Below are positions 43,722 through 53,772 of a stretch of 64,000 nt of DNA, piece by piece (the first letter of the stretch is position 1; each line of letters starts with the position of its first letter). The notes under the pieces were generated by a model that saw only the letters and a program-made list of their open reading frames with translations, made no database searches and had not been told where the DNA came from. Source of the DNA: Candidatus Devosia phytovorans (GTDB lineage Bacteria > Pseudomonadota > Alphaproteobacteria > Rhizobiales > Devosiaceae); contig CP119312.1 in assembly GCA_029202405.1 (NCBI GenBank), positions 4,221,001 through 4,285,000 on the forward strand. The letters are read 5' to 3'. The translations under genes and the position numbers were made by a program.

Positions 43722-44651
43722 TTATTCGGCAGCCGGCGGAGCGGTTTCGCTCTGGGCGTCGACGGCGGTCTTGAGGGCCGCGTCGGGAATGTCGACGGTC
43801 ACGCCGGCCATCAGCTCTTCAACCGTGGTGTCGAACGTGTCCATCAGCAGCTGCTGCTGCAACTGGCCGGCGACCTGTTCGAAGGCCGGGGCGGTGGACT
43901 GGCGCTTTTCTTCCAGCTTGATGACGTGCCAGCCGAACTGGGACTGGACGGGAGCCGACACCTGGCCGACGTCGGTCAGGGCGAAAGCGGCGGCCTCGAA
44001 GGGGGCAACCATCATGCCCTTGCCGAAAAAGCCCAGGTCGCCGCCATTGGCCGCGCCGGGATCGATCGACTTTTCCTTGGCGATCGTGGCGAAATCGGCC
44101 CCGCCGTCGAGCTCGGTCTTGACCGTATTGGCCTCTTCCTCGGTCGGGACCAGGATGTGGCTGGCGCGGATTTCCTCGGCCGGCTGGAATTCGGCGACGA
44201 ACTTGTCGTATTCGGCCCGCACGGCTTCCTCGGTCACCGAGGCGGCAATCGCGTCGGCGAAATAGGCGCGGCGCAGGGCGCGATCCTCGAGATAGGCCAG
44301 GCGCTGCTGGAACAGCGGGGTCTCGGCCATGCCGGCTTCACGGCCAGCCTGGGCCATGACCTTCATGTCGATCAGCACGCGCAGCAGGAAGGGCTTGCGC
44401 TGCTCGGGAGGCATCTGGCTCAGTTCCTGGGTCAGGTCCTCGGCGGCAAAGCTGAGATCAGCCTCGGTGATCGGCTCACCGCCGACCGTTGCCACGACCG
44501 TGTCGGGCGAAACAGCGGCAGGCGCTTCGGCGGCCGGTGCTTCGGCAGCGGGCGCGGCATCCTGGGCCATGGTCGGCACGGCCAGCGCCGTGCCGGCAAG
44601 GATCAGCGCGAGCATGCTCGTCCGGGCAAGGCGCAACGAGGAAGAAATCAT
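43722..44651 (-). CDS. Exported parvulin-type peptidyl-prolyl isomerase
   Basis: A 309-residue protein with a signal peptide (LALILAGTALAVPTMAQ region), an Ala/Pro/Glu-rich linker, an N-terminal SurA-like chaperone helix region, and a parvulin domain at about 165-260 (IRASHILVPTEEEA, GGDLGFFGKGMMVAPFEAAAF split by the loop, FGWHVIKLEEK). It folds outer-membrane proteins in the periplasm. SD AGGAGA before the ATG at 44651. Divergent from secA. Confidence 0.9.
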   Translation of the reverse strand: MISSSLRLARTSMLALILAGTALAVPTMAQDAAPAAEAPAAEAPAAVSPDTVVATVGGEPITEADLSFAAEDLTQELSQMPPEQRKPFLLRVLIDMKVMAQAGREAGMAETPLFQQRLAYLEDRALRRAYFADAIAASVTEEAVRAEYDKFVAEFQPAEEIRASHILVPTEEEANTVKTELDGGADFATIAKEKSIDPGAANGGDLGFFGKGMMVAPFEAAAFALTDVGQVSAPVQSQFGWHVIKLEEKRQSTAPAFEQVAGQLQQQLLMDTFDTTVEELMAGVTVDIPDAALKTAVDAQSETAPPAAE

Positions 44652-44865
44652 AAGGTCAGTCTCCTGGCCGGTGCGGCTCGGCGCCCCGGCTCGTTGATAA
44701 TCGGCAAAGCGCATCCCTGTAACAGGATGCGGATCTCGCGGCCTGCCTCACACAGCAAGGGGGCCAAAATGTGCTCCACGTCGTGAATGTGGAACCGTCA
44801 TTGGGAAAACCCGTTTCTGCCGTGATTTTCGGCGGGTGTGGGAGGTGTCGCGCAATTCGGCGACG

Positions 44866-44894
44866 TTGACAAGACAGGGCCCCGCTCTTACATC
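44866..44894 (+). promoter_or_regulatory. Candidate secA promoter
   Basis: TTGACA at 44866-44871, then a 17-bp spacer and TACATC at 44889-44894. It lies in the 386-bp divergent gap 44652-45037, about 145 bp before secA; nothing else is recognised in the gap. The -10 is weak. Confidence 0.4.
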
Positions 44895-45037
44895 TCACCC
44901 GCTTTTCCGCCGCCTGGCGGGATACCAGACATTCAAAAGCCGGAAAGGCTTGCTCATCGCGTCGACGCGGCCAAACGGGCCTATTCCGCACCCTTCCCCG
45001 CCCGCCTTCGCAGATGAGTCATAAAAGGACCTGACAT

Positions 45038-47785
45038 ATGGCATTTGGCTCGCTCGCCCGGCGGATCTTCGGTTCCCCGTCAGATCGGTCCGTCAAGCGC
45101 TTCCAGACCAAGGTCGCGGCGATCAATGCGCTGGAACCGGAACTGGAAAAGCTCAGCGACGACGAGCTTCGCGCCCGGACGGCCGAGTTCAAGGCGCATC
45201 TGGAAAAGGGCGGGAGCCTCGATGATCTGATCGTCCCGGCCTTCGCCACCGTGCGCGAGGCGGCCAAGCGCGTGCTGGGCATGCGGCATTTCGACGTGCA
45301 GCTGATCGGCGGCATGGTGATGAACGAGAGCGGCATCGCCGAGATGCGCACCGGTGAAGGCAAGACGCTGGTGGCGACCCTGCCGATGTATCTCAATGCG
45401 CTGACCGGCAAGGGCGCGCATCTGGTGACGGTCAACGACTACCTCGTTAAGCGCGACGCGGCCTGGATGGGCCAGGTCTATAATTTCCTGGGCCTCAGCT
45501 GGGGCGTCATCGTCCATGGCCTGACCGATGCCGAGCGCAAGGCGGCCTACACCGCTGACATTACCTATGGCACCAATAACGAGCTCGGCTTCGACTATCT
45601 GCGCGACAATATGAAATATACGCGCCAGCAGATGGTGCAGCGCGGCCATGCCTTCGCCATCGTCGACGAAGTGGACTCGATCCTGATCGACGAGGCGCGC
45701 ACGCCGCTGATCATTTCGGGCCCGTCCGACGATCGCAGCGACCTCTATACCAGGATCGACACGCTGATGCCGATCATCGGCGAGGAGGATTATGACCTCG
45801 ACGAAAAGCAGCGCGCCGCGACCTTTACCGACCAGGGCATTGAAAAGCTCGAAGCGCGGCTTGCCGAAGAGGGCCTGCTGAAGTCGGGTTCGCTCTATGA
45901 CGTGGAAAACGTCGCTCTCGTGCACCATGCCAATTCGGCCCTGCGCGCGCACAAGCTCTTCCGCAAGGACAAGGACTATATCGTCCGCAATGACGAAGTG
46001 GTTATCATCGACGAGTTCTCTGGCCGCATGATGCCGGGTCGCCGCTATTCGGAAGGCCTGCACCAGGCGCTGGAAGCCAAGGAACACGTCAAGATCCAGC
46101 CGGAAAACCAGACGCTGGCGTCGATCACCTTCCAGAACTATTTCCGCCTCTACAAGAAGCTGGCCGGCATGACCGGTACGGCGGCGACGGAAGCGGAAGA
46201 ATTCGCCGATATCTACAAGCTCGACGTGGTCACCGTTCCGACCAACGTTCCGGTGCAGCGCAAGGATGACGAAGACGCCATCTTCCGCACGGCTGCCGAA
46301 AAGTTCGACGCCATTGCCGAGCTGATCAAGGATTGCCACAAGCGCGGCCAGCCCGTGCTGGTCGGCACGACGTCCATCGAGAAGTCGGAAATGCTTGCCG
46401 ATATCCTCAAGGGCAAGGGCGTGGGCGCGATGAACGTGCTCAATGCCCGTCATCACGAGCAGGAAGCCTTCATCGTGGCCGATGCCGGCCTGCCGGGCGC
46501 GATCACCATCGCCACCAACATGGCCGGCCGTGGTACCGATATCCAGCTCGGCGGCAATCTCGAAATGCGCATCACCAAGGAGGCCGAAGGCCTCGAGGGT
46601 GCCGAGCGCGAGGCCAAGATCGCCGAGATCAAGAAGACCATTGCCGAGCACAAGGCGCAGGCGCTGGCCGCCGGTGGCCTTATGGTGATCGGCACCGAGC
46701 GTCACGAAAGCCGTCGCATCGACAACCAGCTGCGTGGCCGTTCCGGCCGTCAGGGCGATCCTGGCCATTCGGCCTTCTTCCTGTCGCTGCAGGACGATCT
46801 GATGCGCATCTTCCCGGTGGATTCCATGGATTCCATGCTGGGCAAGCTCGGCCTCGAGCAGGGCGAGTCGATCACTCATCCCTGGGTCACCAAGGCCATC
46901 GAGCGTGCGCAGGGCAAGGTCGAGGCCCGCAACTTCGATATCCGCAAGAACATCCTCAAATACGACGATGTGATGAATGATCAGCGCAAGGTGATCTTCG
47001 AGCAGCGTATCGAATTGATGGATGCCGAGGATGTCAGCGAGACCGTGGTCGAGATGCGCCACGACGTTGTCGACAATATCATCACCAAGGCCATTCCGCC
47101 GCGCTCCTATCCCGAGCAGTGGAATGTCGAGCAGCTCGAAGCCGCCGCCAAGACCTATCTCAATATCGACGTGCCGGTGAAAGACTGGGCCGCCGAAGAG
47201 GGTATCGATGGCGAGGTGGTCACCGAGCGCCTGATCGGCGCCGTGGACGAGGCAGCCGCCGCCAAGGAAGCCCGCACCATTGCCATGCTGTCCGAAGCCG
47301 GCCAGCCGAACCCGGGCGTGATGCGCCAGGTGGAAAAGTCGATCCTGCTGCAGTCGATCGATGGGCTCTGGCGCGAGCATCTGGTGACGCTCGATCACCT
47401 CTCAAAGGTCGTCGGCTGGCGCGGTATCGCCCAGCGCGATCCGCTGACCGAATACAAGCAGGAAGCCTATGAGCTGTTCCAGGGGCTGCTCGCCAACCTA
47501 CGCGAGCTGGTGACCACCCAGCTCAGCCATGTCGAGCTGCAGCCGCGCCCCGTGGCGCCACTACCGGTGCCCGATCTGACGCGCCTGCGCGAAACCCATA
47601 TCGACCCGCTGACCGGCGAGAATGATGCCGACGGCGGCGACACGATCGCCGGCTCGCTGGGTGCGGTGGGCAATGATCCCTCGCTCGCTCCGATCGACCC
47701 GAAGCTGCTCGAAGGCGTCTCGCGCAATGCGCCATGCCCGTGTGGATCAGGCAAGAAGTTCAAGCACTGCCACGGTGCATTTTAG
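45038..47785 (+). CDS. secA: Preprotein translocase ATPase SecA
   Basis: A 915-residue SecA, the motor that pushes proteins through SecYEG. Walker A EMRTGEGKTLVA near residue 105, DEVDSILIDEA (Walker B), the preprotein cross-linking domain, the second RecA fold with ATNMAGRGTDI, and the C-terminal zinc motif CPCGSGKKFKHCH. Full length for an alphaproteobacterial SecA. Followed by its own terminator. Confidence 0.98.
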   Translation: MAFGSLARRIFGSPSDRSVKRFQTKVAAINALEPELEKLSDDELRARTAEFKAHLEKGGSLDDLIVPAFATVREAAKRVLGMRHFDVQLIGGMVMNESGIAEMRTGEGKTLVATLPMYLNALTGKGAHLVTVNDYLVKRDAAWMGQVYNFLGLSWGVIVHGLTDAERKAAYTADITYGTNNELGFDYLRDNMKYTRQQMVQRGHAFAIVDEVDSILIDEARTPLIISGPSDDRSDLYTRIDTLMPIIGEEDYDLDEKQRAATFTDQGIEKLEARLAEEGLLKSGSLYDVENVALVHHANSALRAHKLFRKDKDYIVRNDEVVIIDEFSGRMMPGRRYSEGLHQALEAKEHVKIQPENQTLASITFQNYFRLYKKLAGMTGTAATEAEEFADIYKLDVVTVPTNVPVQRKDDEDAIFRTAAEKFDAIAELIKDCHKRGQPVLVGTTSIEKSEMLADILKGKGVGAMNVLNARHHEQEAFIVADAGLPGAITIATNMAGRGTDIQLGGNLEMRITKEAEGLEGAEREAKIAEIKKTIAEHKAQALAAGGLMVIGTERHESRRIDNQLRGRSGRQGDPGHSAFFLSLQDDLMRIFPVDSMDSMLGKLGLEQGESITHPWVTKAIERAQGKVEARNFDIRKNILKYDDVMNDQRKVIFEQRIELMDAEDVSETVVEMRHDVVDNIITKAIPPRSYPEQWNVEQLEAAAKTYLNIDVPVKDWAAEEGIDGEVVTERLIGAVDEAAAAKEARTIAMLSEAGQPNPGVMRQVEKSILLQSIDGLWREHLVTLDHLSKVVGWRGIAQRDPLTEYKQEAYELFQGLLANLRELVTTQLSHVELQPRPVAPLPVPDLTRLRETHIDPLTGENDADGGDTIAGSLGAVGNDPSLAPIDPKLLEGVSRNAPCPCGSGKKFKHCHGAF

Positions 47786-47793
47786 TTAGAAAG

Positions 47794-47820
47794 AAGGCCC
47801 GGAGCGATCCGGGCCTTTTT
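47794..47820 (+). terminator. secA terminator
   Basis: Perfect 10-bp arms AAGGCCCGGA / TCCGGGCCTT with a GCGA loop, followed by T residues. Confidence 0.93.
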
Positions 47821-47837
47821 GTTACCGTTTCAGGTGG

Positions 47838-48467
47838 TCAGCAGGTGAGCCGTACTTCGGCATAGCCGCTGGCGGCGTCGGCTGTGACGACGCCGATCAT
47901 GCAGCGGCTGCCGGGTAGGGCGATATTGCCGCCGGCGGCGATCACCGTGCCATCGGCCAGGGTGACGAAGCCGCTGTCGACGCCGGAAATCTCCACCGTG
48001 CCCGTGGCCCCGCAGACGGGATAGACATCGCCTCGCGTCACCATGAAGCGCGTGCCCGTGGGCAGGCAGTCGCCCGCCGCTGCTGCGGCAGCGTCCGGCA
48101 CGATGACAGTTTGCGACGTAGCTTCCGGCGTCGGCGGCAGCGCGGCCGTGGGTGCATTGCGCCAGTTCTCTTCGAGGATATCGAGGCGATTGGTCAGGTC
48201 CGCCAGCTTGGCCGTGTCGGCCGGCGCTGCGGCGCCTTGCTGGCGGCCGAAGAGCTCAAGGCTCAGACGGAACTGGGCGATGTCGGTAGCAACCGCTGCA
48301 ATCTGGCGCTGAGTGTCGCGATAGACCCAGGCGCTGGTGCCCAGAGATGCGGCGGCGACAAGACCAACGACAAAGCTCAGCAGTACCGCGCCGGAAGGGC
48401 CACGCCGTTCCCGAAGGGCGGGCGAGGACTTTTCGTCCTGGATGTCGACCTGCGGTGTCTCGTCCAA
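47838..48467 (-). CDS. Single-pass membrane protein, hypothetical
   Basis: A 209-residue protein: short cytoplasmic tail, one membrane helix at about 27-49 (AVLLSFVVGLVAAASLGTSAW), a coiled-coil stretch (about 50-105), a Pro/Ala linker, and a periplasmic beta-rich domain with four Cys. TTG start at 48467 with GGAG eight bases upstream. No family recognised. Convergent with secA. Confidence 0.75.
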   Translation of the reverse strand: MDETPQVDIQDEKSSPALRERRGPSGAVLLSFVVGLVAAASLGTSAWVYRDTQRQIAAVATDIAQFRLSLELFGRQQGAAAPADTAKLADLTNRLDILEENWRNAPTAALPPTPEATSQTVIVPDAAAAAAGDCLPTGTRFMVTRGDVYPVCGATGTVEISGVDSGFVTLADGTVIAAGGNIALPGSRCMIGVVTADAASGYAEVRLTC

Positions 48468-48541
48468 GGAAGTTCTCCGTTGCCATGGCCGGTTTCAGAT
48501 CAGGGGAGATTGCGGCCCTCGTATGGTGCTGCCAAGCAAAA

Positions 48542-49561
48542 TCAGCGCGTGAGGGTCGGGAATGGCGTCGGCGCGGGCTTGCCCGACATGACCGCAACCA
48601 CATCGGCATCCTTGGCGCCGCCACCGAACATGCCGCCAATGCCGCCGATGAAGCCCGAGACGGCGGCGCTGCGCTGCTTGACGGCGGCCTCCTCATTGGC
48701 CTTGCGGGTGGCAGCGGTTGCCTCGTTGACGACGGCCTTGGTGAAGGCAGCTTCATCGGCGGCCTGTTTCTCGGCAAGGCCGGCGATCAGCGTCGTGGCT
48801 GGGCAGGGACCCATGGCATTGAGTGCGCCACCGGTGGGGTTGAAGATATACTGGCCCTCGCAGACGTCCCAGGCTGGCGGCGCCTTGGTCAGCTCGAACA
48901 GGTCATAGCCTTCCTTGATATCCTTCCAGAAATTGAGATGCTGGCTGGATGCCTCCCTGGCCAGATTGGTCGGGGTCATCTTGAAGGGGAAGATCTGCAG
49001 CTGGAAGCTGTGGTTGCCGCCCTTGAAGGTCTCGCGGGCCAGAGAATAGATTTCGGCGATGCCGTCATCGGTCATGGCGTAGCAGCCGCGCGACGAGCAA
49101 TCGCCATGCACCATAAGGTCGCTCCCGGTGCGGCCATGGGCGCGGTCGAACTTGTTGGGAAAGCCGGTGTTGAAGGCGAGGTAATAGCTGGACTTGGGGT
49201 TCATCAGGCCGGGCGTGATCGTATAGAAGCCCTCGGGGCTCTGCCGGTCGCCTTCCTTGATTTTCGGGCCGAGATCGCCTGAAAAGGCGCAGATCTCGTA
49301 GGTCTTGAGCATCTTGAACTGGCCGGAGGAGGTCCGCTTCCAGACTTCGAGAGTTTTTTCCTGCTTGAACAGGCGGATGACCATGGCTTCGCCGGGCGAG
49401 GAGCCGATGGCGCGCAGGCTGCTCAGCGTGGCGCTGGGCAGCGGCTGGTTGTGACGGTTGTCGCTGGACTTGGGCAAAAAGCCGCCGCAGGCGACGAGCC
49501 CAAGGGCCACCCAGAGCAGGATGACGACGGAAGAAAGCTTGCGCAAAAGACTGGCTGTCAC
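48542..49561 (-). CDS. L,D-transpeptidase family lipoprotein (YafK/DpaA-like)
   Basis: A 339-residue protein with a lipobox (GLVACGG, Cys about 25) and a YkuD-type catalytic domain: VHGDCSSRGCYAMTDDG, where His, Ser, Gly and Cys fit the H-x-x-x-S-x-G-C pattern. It resembles the YafK/DpaA branch that cuts or makes links to peptidoglycan. The C-terminal 90 residues are Ala-rich and helical, ending in a Gly-rich segment. GTG start. Confidence 0.88.
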   Translation of the reverse strand: MTASLLRKLSSVVILLWVALGLVACGGFLPKSSDNRHNQPLPSATLSSLRAIGSSPGEAMVIRLFKQEKTLEVWKRTSSGQFKMLKTYEICAFSGDLGPKIKEGDRQSPEGFYTITPGLMNPKSSYYLAFNTGFPNKFDRAHGRTGSDLMVHGDCSSRGCYAMTDDGIAEIYSLARETFKGGNHSFQLQIFPFKMTPTNLAREASSQHLNFWKDIKEGYDLFELTKAPPAWDVCEGQYIFNPTGGALNAMGPCPATTLIAGLAEKQAADEAAFTKAVVNEATAATRKANEEAAVKQRSAAVSGFIGGIGGMFGGGAKDADVVAVMSGKPAPTPFPTLTR

Positions 49562-49707
49562 GATCGGCGGCCCGCTGAGGAATCAGTCCCGGCCTTTTCC
49601 AGACCTGGTTACCCAAGCATGAGAAAAGGTGGTGAAGGAAGCCTTACCACGGCCACATTTGGGCCGGAAGCGGGCGCAGATTGCACAGCTTTGTCAGACA
49701 GTCAGGC

Positions 49708-50661
49708 CTAAAGCGCCGAACCGATGGCGAGGAATTTCTCGCGACGGTGTTCGCGGGTCTCGAGCCGTCCCTTGCCGGAAAATTCCTTAAGGAAGCCGGC
49801 GATAGCGTCGCGGGTCGCACCCATGATGGCCTCGTGGTGGCGATGGGCGCCGCCCGTGCCTTCGGGGATGATGGCGTCGATCACGCCAAAGCCGAGCAGA
49901 TCCTGCGCGGTGATCTTCTGGGCGGTGGCCATGTCCTGCGCCTTGGCGGCGTCACGGAAGAGGATCGAGGCGCCAGCTTCCGGGGAAATCACCGAATAGA
50001 TCGAGTTTTCCAGCATCAGCACGCGGTTGGCCACGGCGATGGCGATGGCGCCGCCCGAGCCGCCTTCGCCGATGACGATGGCGATATTGGGCACGCCCAG
50101 CTCAAGGCATTTTTCCGTCGAACGGGCGATGGCTTCGGCCTGGCCGCGCTCTTCGGCCCCAATGCCAGGATAGGCGCCAGCGGTGTCGACGAAGGAGATC
50201 AGCGGGATGTTGAAGCGATCCGCCATTTCCATGATGCGCACGGCCTTGCGATAGCCCTCGGGGCTGGCCATGCCGAAATTATGCTTGAGGCGCGTCTCGG
50301 TATTATTGCCCTTCTCCTGGCCGAGAATGGCGACCGACTGGCCGTTGAAGCGGCCAAAGCCAGCCTGCAGCGCTGCGTCTTCGCGATATTTGCGGTCGCC
50401 GGCCAGCGGCGTCCATTCGGTGATCAGCTTGCCGACATAGTCGGAAAAATGCGGGCGCTGCGGATGGCGCGCGACCTGGGTCTTCTGCCAGGGTGTCAGG
50501 CGGCGGTAGATCTCGACCAGCGCCTCGTCGGCACGGGCGGACAGGCGGTTGACCTCCTCGTCGATGCTGACGGCCTGGTCGGTAGCGGCCATGGCCTTGA
50601 GCTCGGCGATCTTGCCTTCAAGATCGGCAACCGGCTTTTCAAAATCGAGATAGGACTGCAT
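49708..50661 (-). CDS. accA: Acetyl-CoA carboxylase carboxyltransferase subunit alpha
   Basis: A 317-residue AccA, the half of the carboxyltransferase that starts fatty-acid synthesis with AccD. Conserved MASPEGYRKAVRIMEMADRF (cut at 20), ISFVDTAGAYPGIGAEERGQ and VIGEGGSGGAIAIAVANRVL. ATG at 50661. AccD is not in the window. Confidence 0.97.
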   Translation of the reverse strand: MQSYLDFEKPVADLEGKIAELKAMAATDQAVSIDEEVNRLSARADEALVEIYRRLTPWQKTQVARHPQRPHFSDYVGKLITEWTPLAGDRKYREDAALQAGFGRFNGQSVAILGQEKGNNTETRLKHNFGMASPEGYRKAVRIMEMADRFNIPLISFVDTAGAYPGIGAEERGQAEAIARSTEKCLELGVPNIAIVIGEGGSGGAIAIAVANRVLMLENSIYSVISPEAGASILFRDAAKAQDMATAQKITAQDLLGFGVIDAIIPEGTGGAHRHHEAIMGATRDAIAGFLKEFSGKGRLETREHRREKFLAIGSAL

Positions 50662-50804
50662 TAAACCTGCCCGTTGGGGGTCTCGTTACGCGACCCTAGC
50701 ATATCGGCCGCTGCTGTTGCGCTTCAAAGTGGCCGGAAAGTGGCGATGACGCAACGCCAAGTCAAGGCTTGAGGCCGCATGAGGCACAGGAAATGGCCCC
50801 GCAG

Positions 50805-51710
50805 TCACCCTCCGGCCAGCGGGTGATGGGTCTCGACCAGCGTCTTGAGCTTCTCGTCGAGCACATGGGTATAGATCTGCGTGGTCGAGATATCGGCATG
50901 GCCGAGCAGCATCTGCACGACGCGGAGATCCGCCCCGCCGGCCAGCAGATGGCTGGCAAAGGCGTGGCGCAGCACATGGGGCGCGATGCGGACGGAGCTG
51001 ATGCCGGCGCGGGCCGCGAGCCCCTTGAGATCACGGGCAAACACCTGGCGGCTGAGATAGCCCTCGGCGCCGCCGGCGGGAAAGAGGAATGGCCCGGGTT
51101 CGAGCGTTGTCACATAGGTCTTGATGGCATCGCGCGCCCGGTCGTTGAGCGGCACGACGCGGTCCTTGTTGCCCTTGCCGCGGACCGTCAGATAGCTGGT
51201 GTCACGCATTACCGCGGAGCGGCGCAGGCTTACCAGCTCGCTGACGCGCAGGCCCGTGGCATAGAGCAGTTCGAGCAGGACATAGAGCCGCAGCGCCAGG
51301 GCCTGCTGCTCGGGCTCGGCTGCTGCATTGGCCTCGGTTTCGGCCTGTGACAAGAGCCTATCCACCTCGGCAATGCTCAGGACCTTGGGCAGGGCGCGGC
51401 GCGTCCGTGGGCTGGCGACGATACGGGTCGGATCGTCGCTGCGCATGCCGTCGGTGCAGAGGAAACGGTGAAACTGGCGGATGGCCGACAATCTGCGGGC
51501 GGCGGAACTGGCGGAGAGGCCGTCGAGCCGCAGGCGGTCGAGATAGGCGGTGACGGTCTCGCGCTCGACATCGAGCAGGGTCTTGCCCTTACCAGTGATA
51601 AAGCCGGCATAGTCGGAAAGGTCGCGGCGATAGGCGTCGATGGTATTCTTCGCGGCGCCGCGTTCGGCACTCATCATCTCGAGGAATGCCGAGACCGTGT
51701 GTCCGCTCAT
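50805..51710 (-). CDS. xerD: Site-specific tyrosine recombinase XerD
   Basis: A 301-residue recombinase that resolves chromosome dimers at dif with XerC. Catalytic set: Arg in YATGLRVSELVSL, Lys in VRGKGNKDR, H-x-x-R in HVLRHAFASHLL, His in LLGHADISTTQ and the nucleophile Tyr in IYTHV. ATG overlaps the stop of the small membrane gene by 4 bp. The accA-xerD-aroK neighbourhood is typical of Hyphomicrobiales. Confidence 0.95.
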   Translation of the reverse strand: MSGHTVSAFLEMMSAERGAAKNTIDAYRRDLSDYAGFITGKGKTLLDVERETVTAYLDRLRLDGLSASSAARRLSAIRQFHRFLCTDGMRSDDPTRIVASPRTRRALPKVLSIAEVDRLLSQAETEANAAAEPEQQALALRLYVLLELLYATGLRVSELVSLRRSAVMRDTSYLTVRGKGNKDRVVPLNDRARDAIKTYVTTLEPGPFLFPAGGAEGYLSRQVFARDLKGLAARAGISSVRIAPHVLRHAFASHLLAGGADLRVVQMLLGHADISTTQIYTHVLDEKLKTLVETHHPLAGG

Positions 51711-51922
51711 GGGGAAACTGCTGGTGTGGCAGGATTTTGCGCTGGCGGCGCCTCGGTGCCCGGCAGGGGGCGCTGGCCGCCATTGAGCAGGTCATTGGTC
51801 GGAATGCGGATGGTCACTTCCTTTGGCGTCGGCTCGACATAGGCGATGAGCGCGACCATGCCGGCATAGACGAGGCCAGCCAGGAACAGCAGGGTGATGA
51901 TGAGGCGGATCAGGGTGGGCAT
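51707..51922 (-). CDS. Small single-pass membrane protein upstream of xerD
   Basis: A 71-residue protein with one N-terminal helix (LIRLIITLLFLAGLVYAG) and a Pro-rich tail after RIPTNDLL. ATG at 51922 with CGGAAG close upstream; ATG 51943 is also possible. It overlaps xerD by 4 bp. Function unknown, position conserved by recollection in related genomes. Confidence 0.65.
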   Translation of the reverse strand: MPTLIRLIITLLFLAGLVYAGMVALIAYVEPTPKEVTIRIPTNDLLNGGQRPLPGTEAPPAQNPATPAVSP

Positions 51923-52072
51923 GGTCTTCCGTCTGGCAAGCATGCTTCAAGCAGGCTTACAGAATGCTGGCAAAAAGTTTCGTTTTGGTAGGCATGATAT
52001 TGATTTCCCCGCTTCGGCTTGACAGGGGCGGCGCGCGCGGCTTGATAGGACCACTATCTGCGGAGCACTTTC

Positions 52073-52657
52073 TTGAATCGACCGGACGGGGCATTGCGGC
52101 AGGCCCGCGCCGAACAGCTTGTCCAGCAACTGTCCGGCAGGCCGATCGTTCTGGTCGGCATGATGGGCGCCGGCAAGACCACCGTAGGGCGGCGCCTGGC
52201 TTCCCGGCTCAATCGCCATTTTCTCGACAGCGATGAAGAGATCGAGAAGGCGGCGCAGATGACCATTCCCGAAATTTTCGAGCAGCGCGGCGAGCCCGAA
52301 TTTCGCGCCGGGGAAACCCGCGTCATCGCCCGTGTGCTCAAGGAACACAATGTCGTGCTCGCTACCGGCGGCGGTGCCTTCGTCAATTTGGAGACGCGGG
52401 CCCTGGTCAAGCATGAGGCGATTTCGGTCTGGCTCAAGGCCGAGGTCGATATCCTGTTCGAGCGGGTCTCCCGCCGCTCCAATCGGCCCTTGCTCAAGAC
52501 CGCCGATCCACGCGCCACGCTCGAAAAGCTGATCGAGGAGCGCTATCCCATCTATGCCGAGGCCGACGTGATCGTTTTGTCGCGCGACGTGCCGCAGGAG
52601 GTCGTGGCCGGCGACATCGTCGAGGCGGTGCTGACCTATCTCGAACAGCAGGACTGA
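52073..52657 (+). CDS. aroK: Shikimate kinase
   Basis: A 194-residue AroK: Walker A GMMGAGKTTVGRRLA, substrate residues in LDSDEEIEK, and the GGGAFV loop. It phosphorylates shikimate in aromatic amino acid synthesis. TTG start at 52073. Two bases separate it from aroB. Confidence 0.94.
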   Translation: MNRPDGALRQARAEQLVQQLSGRPIVLVGMMGAGKTTVGRRLASRLNRHFLDSDEEIEKAAQMTIPEIFEQRGEPEFRAGETRVIARVLKEHNVVLATGGGAFVNLETRALVKHEAISVWLKAEVDILFERVSRRSNRPLLKTADPRATLEKLIEERYPIYAEADVIVLSRDVPQEVVAGDIVEAVLTYLEQQD

Positions 52658-52659
52658 TC

Positions 52660-53769
52660 ATGGCCATCGACCACACGGTACACGTTGCGCTGGGCGAGCG
52701 TGCCTATGACATCCTGATCGGGCCTGACCTGCTCGACGAGGCCGGCGCGATCCTGGCCAGCCGCTTTCCCGGGCGCCGCTATGGCATTATCACCGACGAC
52801 AATGTTGCCAGGGCGCAATTGCCGCGCCTTGTCGCCTCGCTCGATGCGGCGGGCCTCAGCCATACCGAAATCGTGCTGCCGGCCGGCGAGAGCACCAAGA
52901 GCTGGGATCTGCTGGGGCAGGCCGTGGAGGGCATTCTTGCCGCACGGCTGGAGCGCGGCGACCTCGTCATCGCGCTGGGCGGTGGCGTCATCGGCGACCT
53001 CGCCGGTTTTGCTGCCTCGATTGCCCGGCGCGGCATGGATTTCGTGCAGATGCCGACCTCGCTTCTGGCGCAGGTCGATAGCTCCGTGGGCGGCAAGACG
53101 GGGATCAATTCGCCGCATGGCAAGAACCTGATCGGCGCCTTCCACCAGCCCAAGCTGGTCCTGGCCGATCTCTCCACGCTCGATACGCTGTCGCCCCGCC
53201 AGTTCGCTGCCGGCTATGCGGAAGTGGTCAAATATGGCTTGATCGACGACGAAGAATTCTTCTTCTGGCTCGAAGAGCATCGCGCCGAAATCTTTGCCGG
53301 TAGTCCGGCGCGCGGCGAGGCGATTGCCCGCTGCTGCGCCCACAAGGCACGCGTCGTCATCGCGGATGAAAAAGAGCTCGGCGTGCGCGCGCTGCTCAAT
53401 CTCGGCCACACGTTCGGGCATGCGCTGGAAAAGGACACCGGCTATTCCGACCGTCTGCTGCATGGCGAAGGCGTGGCGATCGGCATGGTGCTGGCGCATG
53501 GTTTTTCGGCAAAGCTCGGCATGGCCCCCAGCCAGGATACCGGCCGCATCATCGCCCACTTGAAGAGCGCGGGCCTGCCCACCACCTTGGGTGATATCCC
53601 GGGGGCACTGGGCTCTACCGAAATCCTGATGGCGGCCATTGCGCAGGACAAGAAGGTCTCGCGCGGGGCGCTGACCTTCATCCTCACCCGCGGCATCGGC
53701 CGGGCCTTCATCGAAAAGAATGTCGACGGCAGCGCCGTTGCAGCCTATCTCGACGAGATGCGGGGGTAG
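52660..53769 (+). CDS. aroB: 3-dehydroquinate synthase
   Basis: A 369-residue AroB, which closes DAHP to 3-dehydroquinate using NAD+ and zinc. Conserved LPAGESTKSW, ALGGGVIGDLAGFAA, the DSSVGGKTGIN loop and zinc ligands in NLGHTFGHALE and LHGEGVAIGM. In operon with aroK. Confidence 0.97.
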   Translation: MAIDHTVHVALGERAYDILIGPDLLDEAGAILASRFPGRRYGIITDDNVARAQLPRLVASLDAAGLSHTEIVLPAGESTKSWDLLGQAVEGILAARLERGDLVIALGGGVIGDLAGFAASIARRGMDFVQMPTSLLAQVDSSVGGKTGINSPHGKNLIGAFHQPKLVLADLSTLDTLSPRQFAAGYAEVVKYGLIDDEEFFFWLEEHRAEIFAGSPARGEAIARCCAHKARVVIADEKELGVRALLNLGHTFGHALEKDTGYSDRLLHGEGVAIGMVLAHGFSAKLGMAPSQDTGRIIAHLKSAGLPTTLGDIPGALGSTEILMAAIAQDKKVSRGALTFILTRGIGRAFIEKNVDGSAVAAYLDEMRG

Positions 53770-53772
53770 GGC

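Noticed and set aside
45080..47398. 772-residue open frame antisense to secA
   Set aside because: Its composition is that of a shadow frame in GC-rich coding DNA; SecA on the other strand is certain.
49681..50664. 327-residue frame antisense to accA
   Set aside because: AccA motifs on the opposite strand are unambiguous.
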